Source of the DNA: Leucobacter allii
Lineage (GTDB): Bacteria; Actinomycetota; Actinomycetes; Actinomycetales; Microbacteriaceae
Direction: 5' to 3'
Assembly: GCF_022919155.1 (NCBI RefSeq)
Contig: NZ_CP095045.1
Location: 1,984,001-2,048,000 of the forward strand
Length of the DNA: 64,000 nucleotides
Shown: positions 1 to 8,505 of the stretch, in pieces
Layout of the letters: the number at the start of each line of letters is the position of its first letter
How positions within the stretch are numbered: the stretch's first letter is position 1
Position numbers and translations under genes: made by a program
Notes under the pieces: model-generated
What the model saw: only the letters and a program-made list of their open reading frames with translations
What the model was told of the DNA's origin: nothing
The model's database searches: none

Positions 1-651
1 CAGCTTCCGCAACTGCTCCTGGTACGCATCGCGAAAGCGTTCGGGCGCGAAGTCGTCCGAGAAGCTCTTCACGAGGGCGGCCGAGAGCTGCAGCTCCTTC
101 GCCGAGATCCGCACCCGCTGCTCGAGCGCCGGGAAGGCCGGCTCCCGGATCTCGTCGGGCCAGAGCAGGGTCTGCAGCAGCAGCACGTCGCCGCGGACGC
201 GCAGCGCCGCGAGGCGCGTTTTCTGGCGCAGCGCGAACTCCACGATCGCGGTGCGCTCGGTCCGTTCGAGCGTGCGGCGCAGCAGCGCGTACGCCTTCGG
301 CGACTTCCCGCTCGGCTCCAGGTAGTAGCTGCGCTCGAAGAGCATCGGGTCGATCTGCCCGCTCGGCACGAACTCCACGACGGAGATCTCCCGGTCGCGC
401 TCCTGCGGGATCGACGCGAGGTCCTTCCGCGTGAGCACGACGGTCTCCTCCTCGTCGGCGTAGGCGCGGTCGATGTGCTCGTAGGGCACGACCTCCCCGC
501 AGACCTCGCAGCGCCGCTGATACCGGATCCGCCCGCCGTCCTCGTCGTGCACCTGGTGCAGCTCCACGTCGTGGTCCTCGGTCGCGCTGTAGAGCTTGAC
601 GGGCACGTTGACGAGTCCGAAGGTGATCGCTCCGCTCCATATCGCTCGCAT
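1..651 (-). CDS. ku: Non-homologous end-joining protein Ku (partial, C-terminus outside window)
   Basis: Ku is a homodimeric ring that binds double-strand DNA ends and recruits LigD for end joining. The visible 217 residues start MRAIWSGAITFGLVNVPVKL, the hallmark N-terminus of bacterial Ku. A CEVC pair at about residues 49-52 and the Ku core motif GKSPKAYALL follow. Bacterial Ku is usually 270-300 residues, so about the last quarter lies left of base 1. The gene is divergent from ligD across about 70 bp, the classic NHEJ pairing. The ATG at 651 is fixed by the family N-terminus. I see no clear Shine-Dalgarno sequence. Family assignment is very secure. Confidence 0.95.
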   Translation of the reverse strand, partial: MRAIWSGAITFGLVNVPVKLYSATEDHDVELHQVHDEDGGRIRYQRRCEVCGEVVPYEHIDRAYADEEETVVLTRKDLASIPQERDREISVVEFVPSGQIDPMLFERSYYLEPSGKSPKAYALLRRTLERTERTAIVEFALRQKTRLAALRVRGDVLLLQTLLWPDEIREPAFPALEQRVRISAKELQLSAALVKSFSDDFAPERFRDAYQEQLRKL

Positions 652-720
652 GCGTACAGTACACCCCCGACCGCTGTCAAAGGTCTACCGCTTGCGCGAC
701 CCGCCGCGCATCCTGTACAG

Positions 721-3330
721 ATGGCGGGCACACGGCGGAGCGACGGCGGGCGGCAGCGCACGAGCCGACGGCGGGGCGCGAGCCCGCCCGCGGGCAGCCG
801 CGCGGACGCGGCGCAGACCGTGGAGATCGGCGGCCGCCGGATCCGGATCACCCACCCCGACAAGGTGCTCTACCCCTCGACGGGCACCACCAAGGGCGAG
901 ATCATCGGCTACTACAGCGCGATCGCGGAGACGATGCTGCCGCACTGCCGCGACCGGCCCGCGACCCGCAAGCGCTGGCCCGACGGCGTGGGCGCCGACG
1001 GCCGCGGCGACGTCTTCTTCCAGAAGGATCTCGGCGACACCGCGCCGGAGTGGGTGCGCACCGGGCGCATCCAGCACAAGGATCATGTCAACGCCTATCC
1101 ACTCGTGAACGACGAGGCGACCCTGGTGTGGCTCGCCCAGCTCGCGGCGCTCGAGATCCACGTGCCGCAGTGGCGATTCGACGCGACGGGCGAGCCGCAG
1201 CCGCCGGATCGCCTCGTCTTCGACCTGGACCCCGGCGAGGGCGTGTCCCTGCAGCAGTGCGCCCGTATCGCGTTCCTCGTCCGCGAGGTGCTCCGCGGCA
1301 TGGGACTCGACCCCGTTCCCGTCACGAGCGGCAGCAGCGGGATCCACCTCTACGCCGCCCTCGACGGTTCCCAGAGCTCCGACGCGGCCTCCGCGGTCGC
1401 CCGGGAGCTCGCGCGCTCGCTCGAGGCCGACCATCCCGACGAGATCACCAGCTCGATGAAGCGCTCCCTGCGCCCGGGACGCGTCTTCATCGACTGGAGC
1501 CAGAACAACGCGGCGAAGACCACCGTGGCCCCCTATTCGCTGCGCGGCAGGATCGCCCCGACGGTGGCCGCCCCGCGCAGCTGGCGGGAGCTCGCCTCCC
1601 CGCACCTGCGCCAGCTGGAGTTCCGGGAGGTGCTGGCGCGGGTCGCGCGGCGCGGCGACCCGCTCGCGGAGCTCGTGGCGCGCGGGAGCGACGCAGCGCC
1701 GGATCGGCTCGACGACTACCGCGCCAAGCGCGACGCGCGCCGCACGCCGGAGCCGGTGCCGGCGCGGGGCCGATCCCGCTCCGGCTCACGCGGCGGGGGT
1801 GCGGCACGCGGCGCCGACGACGATACGGAGGGCGACCGGGGCGACGCCCCGGTCTTCGTGATCCAGCGCCACGAGGCGCGGCGGCTGCATTTCGACTTCC
1901 GCCTCGAGCACGACGGCGTGCTCGTCAGCTGGGCCCTCCCGAAGGGGGTGCCGACCGATCCCGGGGTGAACCATCTCGCCGTGCCGACGGAGGACCATCC
2001 GATGGCGTACCGGCACTTCGAGGGGGTCATCCCCGCGGGCGAGTACGGCGCCGGGGAGGTGCGCATCTGGGACTCCGGCCGCTACGCGCTCGAGAAGTGG
2101 CGCGAGGACGAGGTCGTCGTCGCGCTCGAGGGCGGCCCGGGCGGCGGCCTCGGCGGCACCCGGCGCTACGCACTCTTCCGCACGGGCCGCGAGGACGGGG
2201 CGCCGTGGATGATCCACCTCATGTCCGAGGAGACGCCGCATCGGCGGCTTCGGCGCGGACGCGCCTCCGCCGCCGGGGAACCCGCCGCCGCAGGTCCCGA
2301 CGTGCCGCCCCCGATGCTCGCCGTGGCCGGCGCGGCCGGCGCACTGCCGCGGCTCGACCCCGCGGCCTGGGCCTTCGAGATGAAGTGGGACGGCATCCGC
2401 GCGATCGCCCGCATCGACGTCGAGCACTGCGCCCTCCGCAGCCGCTCCGGCGGCGACCTCACCGCGGCGTACCCCGAGCTCGCCGCCCTCCCGCGGATCG
2501 TGAACGCCGAGGACGCCGTGCTGGACGGCGAGATCGTCTCCCTCGGCGGTGATGGGGCGCCGAGCTTCTCGCGGCTGCAGCAGCGCTTCGGTCTCACCGC
2601 GCCGCGCGACGTCGCCCGGGCTCGCCGAGCGGCCCCGGCCTCCTATCTGATCTTCGACGTGCTGCGCATCAACGGCCGGGACTGCCGCGGCCTGCCGTAT
2701 CGGCAGCGCCGCGAGCTCCTCACCGCGCTCATCGACGCGGATCCCGGCGTGCCCGCGGCACTGCCGGAGGTCTTCGCGGGCAGCGGCGCCGAGGCCGCGG
2801 AGGCGAGCCGGAGCCTGGGGCTCGAAGGCGTCGTGGCCAAGCGCTGGGAGAGCCCGTACCGATCCGGCGCGCGCACGGCGGATTGGCGGAAGTTCCCGAG
2901 CATCGCCACCGCCGAGTTCGCGGTCATCGGCTGGCGCGAGAGCCCGTCCGATGCTCGAGGCATTGCCTCGCTGCTGCTCGCGGAGCCCGCAGAGCTCGCC
3001 ATGCCCGCGCATGCACCGGATCGCGCGGGCGGCCCCGACCGTACGGCCGACGGCGCGGCAGGCGCCTCGCCCGCGTGGCACTACGCGGGGCGGGTGGGCA
3101 CCGGCTTCTCCGCGGCGGAACGGCGCGCGATCCGCGCCCGCCTCGCGCCGCTCGAGTGCGCCCGGCCCGTGGCAGCCGTGCCGCCGGAGGCGCGCCGGGA
3201 CGCCCACTGGGTGCGACCGGAACTCGTCGCCGAGGTCGTGGCGAAGGGTCGCACCGCGGGCGGCAGCCTGCGGCAGCCCGTGTGGCGCGGCTGGCGCCCC
3301 GACAAGCGCCCCGGCGATCTCGACGCGTGA
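721..3330 (+). CDS. ligD: Multifunctional NHEJ protein LigD (polymerase-phosphoesterase-ATP-dependent ligase)
   Basis: LigD repairs Ku-bound breaks. It fills gaps with its primase-like polymerase, trims 3' ends with its phosphoesterase and seals with its ATP-dependent ligase. Domains run polymerase (about residues 35-325, with the catalytic DLDPG motif near 168), phosphoesterase (from about 378, FVIQRHEARRLHFDFRLEH) and ligase (KWDG nucleophile lysine near 555, followed by LDGEIV). This Pol-PE-Lig order is the mycobacterial/actinobacterial one. Length (869 residues) is normal. The start is uncertain: ATG 721 has no Shine-Dalgarno sequence, and GTG 820 just before the conserved EIGGRRIRITHPDKVLYP segment is an alternative. 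A basic, low-complexity linker separates the polymerase and phosphoesterase domains. The gene is divergent from ku. Confidence 0.93.
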   Translation: MAGTRRSDGGRQRTSRRRGASPPAGSRADAAQTVEIGGRRIRITHPDKVLYPSTGTTKGEIIGYYSAIAETMLPHCRDRPATRKRWPDGVGADGRGDVFFQKDLGDTAPEWVRTGRIQHKDHVNAYPLVNDEATLVWLAQLAALEIHVPQWRFDATGEPQPPDRLVFDLDPGEGVSLQQCARIAFLVREVLRGMGLDPVPVTSGSSGIHLYAALDGSQSSDAASAVARELARSLEADHPDEITSSMKRSLRPGRVFIDWSQNNAAKTTVAPYSLRGRIAPTVAAPRSWRELASPHLRQLEFREVLARVARRGDPLAELVARGSDAAPDRLDDYRAKRDARRTPEPVPARGRSRSGSRGGGAARGADDDTEGDRGDAPVFVIQRHEARRLHFDFRLEHDGVLVSWALPKGVPTDPGVNHLAVPTEDHPMAYRHFEGVIPAGEYGAGEVRIWDSGRYALEKWREDEVVVALEGGPGGGLGGTRRYALFRTGREDGAPWMIHLMSEETPHRRLRRGRASAAGEPAAAGPDVPPPMLAVAGAAGALPRLDPAAWAFEMKWDGIRAIARIDVEHCALRSRSGGDLTAAYPELAALPRIVNAEDAVLDGEIVSLGGDGAPSFSRLQQRFGLTAPRDVARARRAAPASYLIFDVLRINGRDCRGLPYRQRRELLTALIDADPGVPAALPEVFAGSGAEAAEASRSLGLEGVVAKRWESPYRSGARTADWRKFPSIATAEFAVIGWRESPSDARGIASLLLAEPAELAMPAHAPDRAGGPDRTADGAAGASPAWHYAGRVGTGFSAAERRAIRARLAPLECARPVAAVPPEARRDAHWVRPELVAEVVAKGRTAGGSLRQPVWRGWRPDKRPGDLDA

Positions 3331-3436
3331 GGCGCGAGGCGCGCGAGACGGCCTCGGCGCGGTGATCTCGGCGCGCGAGCTGCGCGAATCGAAGCCGGCG
3401 ACGGCGCCGGACGCACGCGCCGGGTAGGCGCCGGCC

Positions 3437-4318
3437 TCACGCGAGGGGCTCGAACGGCGCGAATCGCGGCGGGGCGTCCCGGCTGCAGACGCCGAGGGCG
3501 CCGACGGGCACCTCGGTCCAGCTCCGATGGCTCCAGTGCGATTCGAGCGGCTCCGAGACGACGAGCTGCGCGTCCTCAGGCAGGCGATCCGCCGAGCCGT
3601 CGACGGTCCGCAGCGCGGTCGCGCCGGCCGCGTGGTAGAGGGTCGGGGCGAGCGCGCCCGGCGCGTCCGGGCTCACCCAGCGCAGCACGAACAGCCGCGC
3701 ACCGTCCGAGGCGCACACCGTGGCGCGGAAGGGCGCGACGATCCCGTGCTCGCGCCGCGCGCGTTCCACCCGCCCGACCATGCGGGCGAGCGCGGAGGCC
3801 GGATCGTCCCGCAGCCCGTAGCCGAGGGCGAGCGCCAGGCAGAGCTCGGAATCGGTGCTTCCGAGGAGCGACGGATAGCGCTCCGGCGCGACGTCGAAGG
3901 TGAGCTCGCGCTTCAGCTCCCCGAACGCCGGGATCTCGCCGTTGTGCTGGAACATCCAGCCCTCCTGCACGAAGGGATGGCAGTTCTGCTCGGCGATCGA
4001 GCCTCCGGGCGCCGCGCGCACGTGCGCGAGGAAGCAGTCCGACTCGATCTGCGCCGCGAGGTGCCGCAGATTCATGCTGTCCCAGGCCGGCTCGATCTGC
4101 CGGTACTGCCCGAGTCTGCCGCCGCGACCGTGCCACGCGATGCCGAAGCCGTCGCCGTTGGTCGGGAAGGCGTGCCGCCGGAACCCCGCGGCGCGCGGAT
4201 CATCCGGCAGGAACAGCTCCCGCGCGAGCAGGCTCTGGTCGATGAGCGAGTGCTCGGGCCGCACGAGCACGTCCTCGAGCGGGATCGACGATCCGAGATA
4301 CGCGAGCCATCGGCACAT
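3437..4318 (-). CDS. Class II glutamine amidotransferase (YafJ/EgtC-like)
   Basis: This is an N-terminal-nucleophile (class II) glutaminase or amidohydrolase. After removal of Met1, Cys2 of MCRWLAYLGSSIPLEDVL is the catalytic residue. HVRAAPGG near residue 91, the NGEI loop (QHNGEIPAFGE) and STDSE are the other family motifs. ATG 4318 is preceded by GAAGGGGGAGCGC, a good ribosome binding site, and it places Cys at position 2 as the family requires. The protein has 293 residues. No egtA, egtB or egtD gene is adjacent, so a role in ergothioneine synthesis cannot be claimed. The physiological amide substrate is unknown. Confidence 0.88.
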   Translation of the reverse strand: MCRWLAYLGSSIPLEDVLVRPEHSLIDQSLLARELFLPDDPRAAGFRRHAFPTNGDGFGIAWHGRGGRLGQYRQIEPAWDSMNLRHLAAQIESDCFLAHVRAAPGGSIAEQNCHPFVQEGWMFQHNGEIPAFGELKRELTFDVAPERYPSLLGSTDSELCLALALGYGLRDDPASALARMVGRVERARREHGIVAPFRATVCASDGARLFVLRWVSPDAPGALAPTLYHAAGATALRTVDGSADRLPEDAQLVVSEPLESHWSHRSWTEVPVGALGVCSRDAPPRFAPFEPLA

Positions 4319-4401
4319 GCGCTCCCCCTTCCCGAGGGCTGCTCCACTCGCCTCGAGGCTACCCCCGCCGCCGGCATCGCGCACCCGCCGCCCCCGCGCA
4401 G

Positions 4402-4413
4402 TACGCTGAACGG
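4402..4413 (+). promoter_or_regulatory. Putative leaderless promoter -10 of the DUF4031-HD gene
   Basis: TACGCT (4402-4407) ends 6 nt before ATG 4414. That places the expected transcription start at the initiation codon. No Shine-Dalgarno sequence fits between them and no convincing -35 is visible. The arrangement recurs at several other genes in this window. Confidence 0.55.
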
Positions 4414-5487
4414 ATGGCGATCCTCATCGACCCGCCCGCGTGGCCGGCGCACGGCACGCTCTGGAGCCATCTCGTCTCGAACGCGGACTACGCCGAGCTG
4501 CACGCCTTCGCCGCACGCCTCGGGCTCCCCCGACGCGGCTTCGACCTCGACCACTACGACGTCCCCGCGGCGCGCTACGCCGACGCCGTCGCCGCCGGAG
4601 CCCGGCCGGTGACCGCGAAGGACGTCGTGCACGAGCTGCGGGCGGCCGGGCTCCGCGTGCGGCAGCGCGACCGCGATGCCGTCGCGCCGCTGCGACGCCG
4701 AGAGTACCTCGCGGGCGAATGGGCGTCGCTCGGAGCGCGGCTCGGGATCGCGGCCGGATCCGGCACCGTGACGGACGGCGCGGCCGAGTCCGCGGCGACG
4801 CCCGCGGACGCCTGGCGGCGCCTCGGCGATGATCTCCTCGGCCGCTGGGGCGAGGCGCACCGCAGGTACCACGACGCCCGCCACCTCGAGGACGTGCTCC
4901 TCGCCCTCGACATGCTCGGCACCCGCGGCGAGCGCATCGCCCCGGAGACGCTGCTCGCGGCGTGGTTCCACGACGCCGTTTATGCGGGAGCGGGCAGCCG
5001 CTCTCAGGCGGACGGCATCGGTACGGGCGACGCGCGGGCGGACGGCACCGGCGCGGGCGCCGAGACCGCTCCGGGTGCCGACGAGCGGGCCTCCGCGCGT
5101 CTCGCAGCGGCGTCGCTCGGGTCCCTCGGCATCGATCCCGAGCTCGCGCAGCGGGTCGCCGCCCACATCGAGGCGACGGCACCCGGGCACGCCGAGGCGG
5201 CCCCCGCCGCCCCGGAGCGCGCGCTGCTGCTCGACGCCGACCTCGCGATCTTCGGGGCGTCCCCCTCGCGCTACGCGGAGTACGCCGCCGCGGTGCGGGA
5301 GGAGTACGCGCACGTTCCCGACGCCGATTTCGCCGCCGGGCGCACCGCGATCCTCGCCGGCTACCTCGCGCGGCCCGCGATCTACCGCACCGCGGCCGCG
5401 CAGGGGCTCTGGGAGGCGCGCGCCCGGGAGAACGTGGGCGCCGAGATCGCGCGGCTTGAGCGGTCTCGGGACGCCGAGCGCGCGTAG
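4414..5487 (+). CDS. DUF4031 domain fused to an HD-superfamily phosphohydrolase
   Basis: Residues 1-90 (MAILIDPPAWPAHGTLWSHL and on to VTAKDVVHELRAAGL) match the DUF4031 family. From about residue 130 the protein becomes a predicted metal-dependent HD hydrolase: RRYHDARHLEDVL (His near 152), AAWFHDAVY (HD near 185), a later His near 251 in AAHIEAT, and LLLDADLAIFG supplying Asp. These are the ligands expected for a metal site in HD proteins. The substrate is unknown; nucleotides are common for the HD class. A Gly/Ala/Asp-rich insert at about residues 190-225 interrupts the HD core and looks like a disordered loop. The gene appears leaderless. Family assignment is firm, function is not. Confidence 0.85.
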   Translation: MAILIDPPAWPAHGTLWSHLVSNADYAELHAFAARLGLPRRGFDLDHYDVPAARYADAVAAGARPVTAKDVVHELRAAGLRVRQRDRDAVAPLRRREYLAGEWASLGARLGIAAGSGTVTDGAAESAATPADAWRRLGDDLLGRWGEAHRRYHDARHLEDVLLALDMLGTRGERIAPETLLAAWFHDAVYAGAGSRSQADGIGTGDARADGTGAGAETAPGADERASARLAAASLGSLGIDPELAQRVAAHIEATAPGHAEAAPAAPERALLLDADLAIFGASPSRYAEYAAAVREEYAHVPDADFAAGRTAILAGYLARPAIYRTAAAQGLWEARARENVGAEIARLERSRDAERA

Positions 5488-5501
5488 CGCGGCCCGGAGG
5501 C

Positions 5502-5624
5502 ACCGGCGCGAATCGGATCTCACCGGCGCCGGATCGGATCGGACCGGCGCCGGGTCCGGGCGCACCGGCTCGAATCGGCACCCGCCCGAGCCGTGCCCGA
5601 CCGAACCGTGCCCGCCCGAGCCGC
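5502..5624. repeat. Two short imperfect tandem repeats upstream of the sulfur operon
   Basis: Four imperfect 20-21 bp units, each starting ACCGGC, run from 5502 to 5583. Three 15-bp units with the pattern GCCCGCCCGAGCCGT run from 5580 to 5624. The block lies in the roughly 210-bp gap before the ABC transporter operon. I see no good promoter hexamers inside it. Confidence 0.6.
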
Positions 5625-5696
5625 CGCGGCCCGATTGCGTCGGAGTGTTACGAGCCGCCTTCGCGATCCGGCCGGCGTTCGGCATGCTTGGTCACT

Positions 5697-6635
5697 ATGC
5701 CCGAACCCGTCGCCCCCGCCGCGACCGCCCCCGCGGGACGGGTGCGGCTGCGCGGCGTCGAACGCACCTTCCCGACGACGGACGGGGCGCGCACCGTGCT
5801 GCGCGACGTCTCCCTCGACGTCGAGGCGGGCGAGATCATCGCGGTCGTCGGCCCGTCCGGCTGCGGCAAGTCGACGCTGCTGCGCCTCATCGGTGGGCTC
5901 GACGCCCCCACGGCGGGCGCGATCGCGCTCGATGACGAGGAGGTGCGCGCCCACGACGACACCACGGCGATCGCCTTCCAGGAGCCTCGGCTCCTGCCCT
6001 GGCGCACCATCGCGCAGAACGTCGCCATCGGCCTGCCCCGCGGCACCCGCGGCCGCGCCGCGAAGGAGCGCGTGGCCGAGCTCCTCGAGCTCGTCGGCCT
6101 CAGCCATGCCGCGGAGCAGCGGCCCCGCGAGGTCTCCGGCGGCATGGCGCAGCGCGCTTCGCTCGCCCGAGCCCTCGCCCGCAGCCCCCGTGTGCTGCTC
6201 CTCGACGAGCCCTTCGGCGCCCTCGACGCGCTCACGCGGCTGAAGATGCACGACCTGCTGCTCGACATCCACCGCGCCCAGCCGACCACCGTGGTGCTCG
6301 TCACGCACGACGTCGAGGAGGCGCTCTACCTCGCGGACCACGTGCTCCTCCTGCGCAATCTCCACGCCGCGCAGGCCGAGCCCGAGCGCCCGCGCGCCCG
6401 CGTCGTCGCTCTCGGCTCGACCTCGGGCATGGGCGCGCTGGGACCCGCGCGCACCCCCGATCCGGTGCCCGCGGCAGCCGATCTCGAGCCGCGTCGCTCC
6501 GGTTCCATCGCGCGCCTCGTGCCCGTCCCCGGATCCCGCCCGCGCGACCGCGGCGCGCGCAGCTTCACCGACCTCCGCAGCGCCCTGCTCGACGGGCTGG
6601 GCGTGCACAAGCTCACGACACAGGAGAACGCATGA
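5697..6635 (+). CDS. ABC transporter ATP-binding protein, sulfonate/nitrate/taurine type (SsuB-like)
   Basis: This is the cytoplasmic ATPase that drives the importer formed with the next two genes. Walker A is GPSGCGKST near residue 53. Then come a Q-loop (AFQEPRLLPW, typical of SsuB/TauB), the signature SGGMAQR, Walker B VLLLDEPFGALD and the H-loop VTHDVEEA. A 75-residue Pro/Arg-rich C-terminal tail beyond the usual SsuB end is unusual. ATG 5697 is chosen over the in-frame TTG at 5688. Neither has a Shine-Dalgarno sequence, so this transcript may also be leaderless. The stop overlaps the binding-protein ATG by 4 nt. It is the first gene of a six-gene coupled operon. Confidence 0.88.
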   Translation: MPEPVAPAATAPAGRVRLRGVERTFPTTDGARTVLRDVSLDVEAGEIIAVVGPSGCGKSTLLRLIGGLDAPTAGAIALDDEEVRAHDDTTAIAFQEPRLLPWRTIAQNVAIGLPRGTRGRAAKERVAELLELVGLSHAAEQRPREVSGGMAQRASLARALARSPRVLLLDEPFGALDALTRLKMHDLLLDIHRAQPTTVVLVTHDVEEALYLADHVLLLRNLHAAQAEPERPRARVVALGSTSGMGALGPARTPDPVPAAADLEPRRSGSIARLVPVPGSRPRDRGARSFTDLRSALLDGLGVHKLTTQENA

Positions 6636-7660
6636 GCACCCTCACCCGACGCACCGTCCCCGCCCTCGCCGCCGCGGGCCTGATCGCGCTCAGCCTGACC
6701 GGCTGCGTGCAGGGCGAGAACTCCGGGGGCGATGCCCCCGAGGCCGCCTCCGGGGAGTGGTCGACGACCACGCTGTCCATCGACTGGGCGACCTACAACC
6801 CGCTCAGCCTCGTCGTCAAGGATCAGGGCCTCATCGAGGAGGTCCTCGGCGACTCCGTCGAGGTCGAGTGGCTGCAGTCCGCCGGCAGCAACAAGGCGAA
6901 CGAGCTGCTGCGCTCGGGCTCCATCGACGTCGGCTCGACCGCGGGCTCCGCGGCGCTCTTCGCCCGCGCGAACGGCTCGCCCATCCAGGTGATCGACGTC
7001 TACTCCCAGCCGGAGTGGTCCGCGATCGTGGTCGGCCCCGACAGCGGCATCACCGACGTGGCCGAGCTCGCGGGCCAGTCCGTCGCCGCGACGAAGGGCA
7101 CCGACCCCTACTTCTTCCTGCTGCAGGCGCTCGAGGAGGCAGGCCTCAGCGTCGACGACGTCGAGGTGCAGAACGTGCAGCACGCGGACGGCCGCGCGCT
7201 GCTCGACGGCGGCTCGGTCGCCGCGTGGGCCGGGCTCGACCCGATCATGGCCGCCGCCGAGGTCGAGTCGGACGACCAGCTCGTCTACCGCAACGTCGAC
7301 TTCAACACCTACGGCTTCCTGAACGCCACCGAGGAGTTCATCACGGAGCACGCCGACGTCGCGCAGGTCGTCGTCGACGCCTACGAGGAGGCCCGCGCGT
7401 GGGCGCTCGCCCACCCGGAGGAGACTGCGCAGCTCCTCGCCGACGCGGCGTCGATCGACCTCGAGGTCGCGCAGACCGTCATCGACGAGCGCTCCAACCT
7501 CGACGTCTCCGGCGTCCCCGGCGACGCGCAGCTCGCCGTGCTCGAGACCATCTCGCCGATCATCGCGGAGTCGGGCGACGTCGCGGGCGGGCAGGACGCC
7601 CTCGACGAGGCCATCGCGACGATCGTGCACGACGAGTTCGCGCTCAAGGCGACCGAATGA
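6632..7660 (+). CDS. Substrate-binding lipoprotein of a sulfonate-type ABC importer (SsuA-like)
   Basis: This extracytoplasmic receptor hands its ligand to the membrane permease. The N-terminus has a lipoprotein signal peptide ending in LSLTGC, so Cys24 or close by becomes the lipidated anchor. The mature protein follows the NMT1/SsuA-like plan: STTTLSIDWATYNPLSLVVK, then DVGSTAGSAALFARANG, then a long segment after VAELAGQSVAATKGT. Length (342 residues) is normal. ATG 6632 sits in an ATGA overlap with the upstream stop, implying translational coupling. The ligand cannot be read from sequence. The neighbouring metY argues for an organosulfur compound such as an aliphatic sulfonate. Confidence 0.87.
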   Translation: MSTLTRRTVPALAAAGLIALSLTGCVQGENSGGDAPEAASGEWSTTTLSIDWATYNPLSLVVKDQGLIEEVLGDSVEVEWLQSAGSNKANELLRSGSIDVGSTAGSAALFARANGSPIQVIDVYSQPEWSAIVVGPDSGITDVAELAGQSVAATKGTDPYFFLLQALEEAGLSVDDVEVQNVQHADGRALLDGGSVAAWAGLDPIMAAAEVESDDQLVYRNVDFNTYGFLNATEEFITEHADVAQVVVDAYEEARAWALAHPEETAQLLADAASIDLEVAQTVIDERSNLDVSGVPGDAQLAVLETISPIIAESGDVAGGQDALDEAIATIVHDEFALKATE

Positions 7661-8505
7661 CCGATGGCACGACGGCGGTCGCGCGCCCGGACGCTCCGGC
7701 GGCCGGGCGCGCGGCCGAGCGTTCGGGAGGCGCGCCGCGCCCCCCGTTCTTCGCGCGCGGCTGGGTGAGGATCGCGGGAGGCTTCGTCGTCCCGCTCGTC
7801 ATCCTCGCGGCGTGGCAGTACGTCACGGCGACCGGGATCATGCCGCCCTACCGCCTGCCCAGCCCCTGGTCGGTGGTCGAGGCCGGCATCGAGCTCGCGC
7901 AGCGCGGCGAGCTGTGGCTGCACATCGCGATCTCGGTGCAGCGCGTCTTCATCGGCTTCCTGGCCGGCACCGCCGTCGCGCTCGTCTTCGCCGCGCTCGT
8001 CGGCCTGTCGCGGGCGGGCGCCGTGCTGCTCGCCCCGATGCTCGTCGCCATCCGCGCCGTGCCGTCGCTCGCGTGGGTGCCGCTGCTCATCCTGTGGTTC
8101 CAGGTCGGCGAGGAGTCGAAGATCATCCTCATCGCGATCGGCGCCTTCTTCCCCGTGTACACGACCGTGGCCGACGCGCTCCGCCACGTCGACCCGCAGC
8201 TCGTGGAGGCCGGGCGCACCTTCGGGCTGCGCGGCTGGTCCCTCTTCCGCACGGTGCAGCTGCCCGCCGTGGTCCCCTCCGTCGTCTCGGGCCTCAGGCT
8301 CGCGCTCGCCCAGGCCTGGCTCTTCCTCGTCGCCGCCGAGCTCATCGCCGCCTCCATGGGCCTCGGCTGGATGCTCAACGACTCGCAGCAGACCGGCCGC
8401 GTCGACCGGATCCTGCTCGCCATCGTGCTGCTCGCTCTGCTCGGCACCATCACCAACGCGATCCTCGTGCTCTTCGAGCGCGCCGTGCTGAAGAGGTGGA
8501 TGTGA
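7657..8505 (+). CDS. ABC transporter permease, sulfonate type (SsuC-like)
   Basis: This is a BPD-type inner-membrane permease of 282 residues. After a Pro/Ala-rich cytoplasmic start, about six hydrophobic segments follow: GGFVVPLVILAAWQYV, FIGFLAGTAVALVFAALVGL and later ones up to IVLLALLGTITNAILVLF. The ATPase-contact (EAA) loop is LVEAGRTFGLRGWSLFRTVQ near residues 180-200. The ATG at 7657 overlaps the preceding stop (ATGA), and the stop overlaps the following GTG. The family is clear. Transport specificity is inferred only from the SsuA/SsuB-like partners. Confidence 0.9.
   Translation: MTDGTTAVARPDAPAAGRAAERSGGAPRPPFFARGWVRIAGGFVVPLVILAAWQYVTATGIMPPYRLPSPWSVVEAGIELAQRGELWLHIAISVQRVFIGFLAGTAVALVFAALVGLSRAGAVLLAPMLVAIRAVPSLAWVPLLILWFQVGEESKIILIAIGAFFPVYTTVADALRHVDPQLVEAGRTFGLRGWSLFRTVQLPAVVPSVVSGLRLALAQAWLFLVAAELIAASMGLGWMLNDSQQTGRVDRILLAIVLLALLGTITNAILVLFERAVLKRWM

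Noticed and set aside
675..680. TTGACA on the minus strand as the -35 of ku
   Set aside because: It lies only 24 nt before the ku ATG, so the implied transcription start would fall inside the gene, and no matching -10 is present at 16-18 nt.
3437..4318. Naming the class II amidotransferase egtC
   Set aside because: No other ergothioneine gene is nearby, and the sequence fits the broader YafJ-like group equally well.
5697..8505. Giving ssuA, ssuB and ssuC as firm gene names
   Set aside because: Family type is clear but the ligand is not, and no ssuD is adjacent. The names would overstate the evidence.
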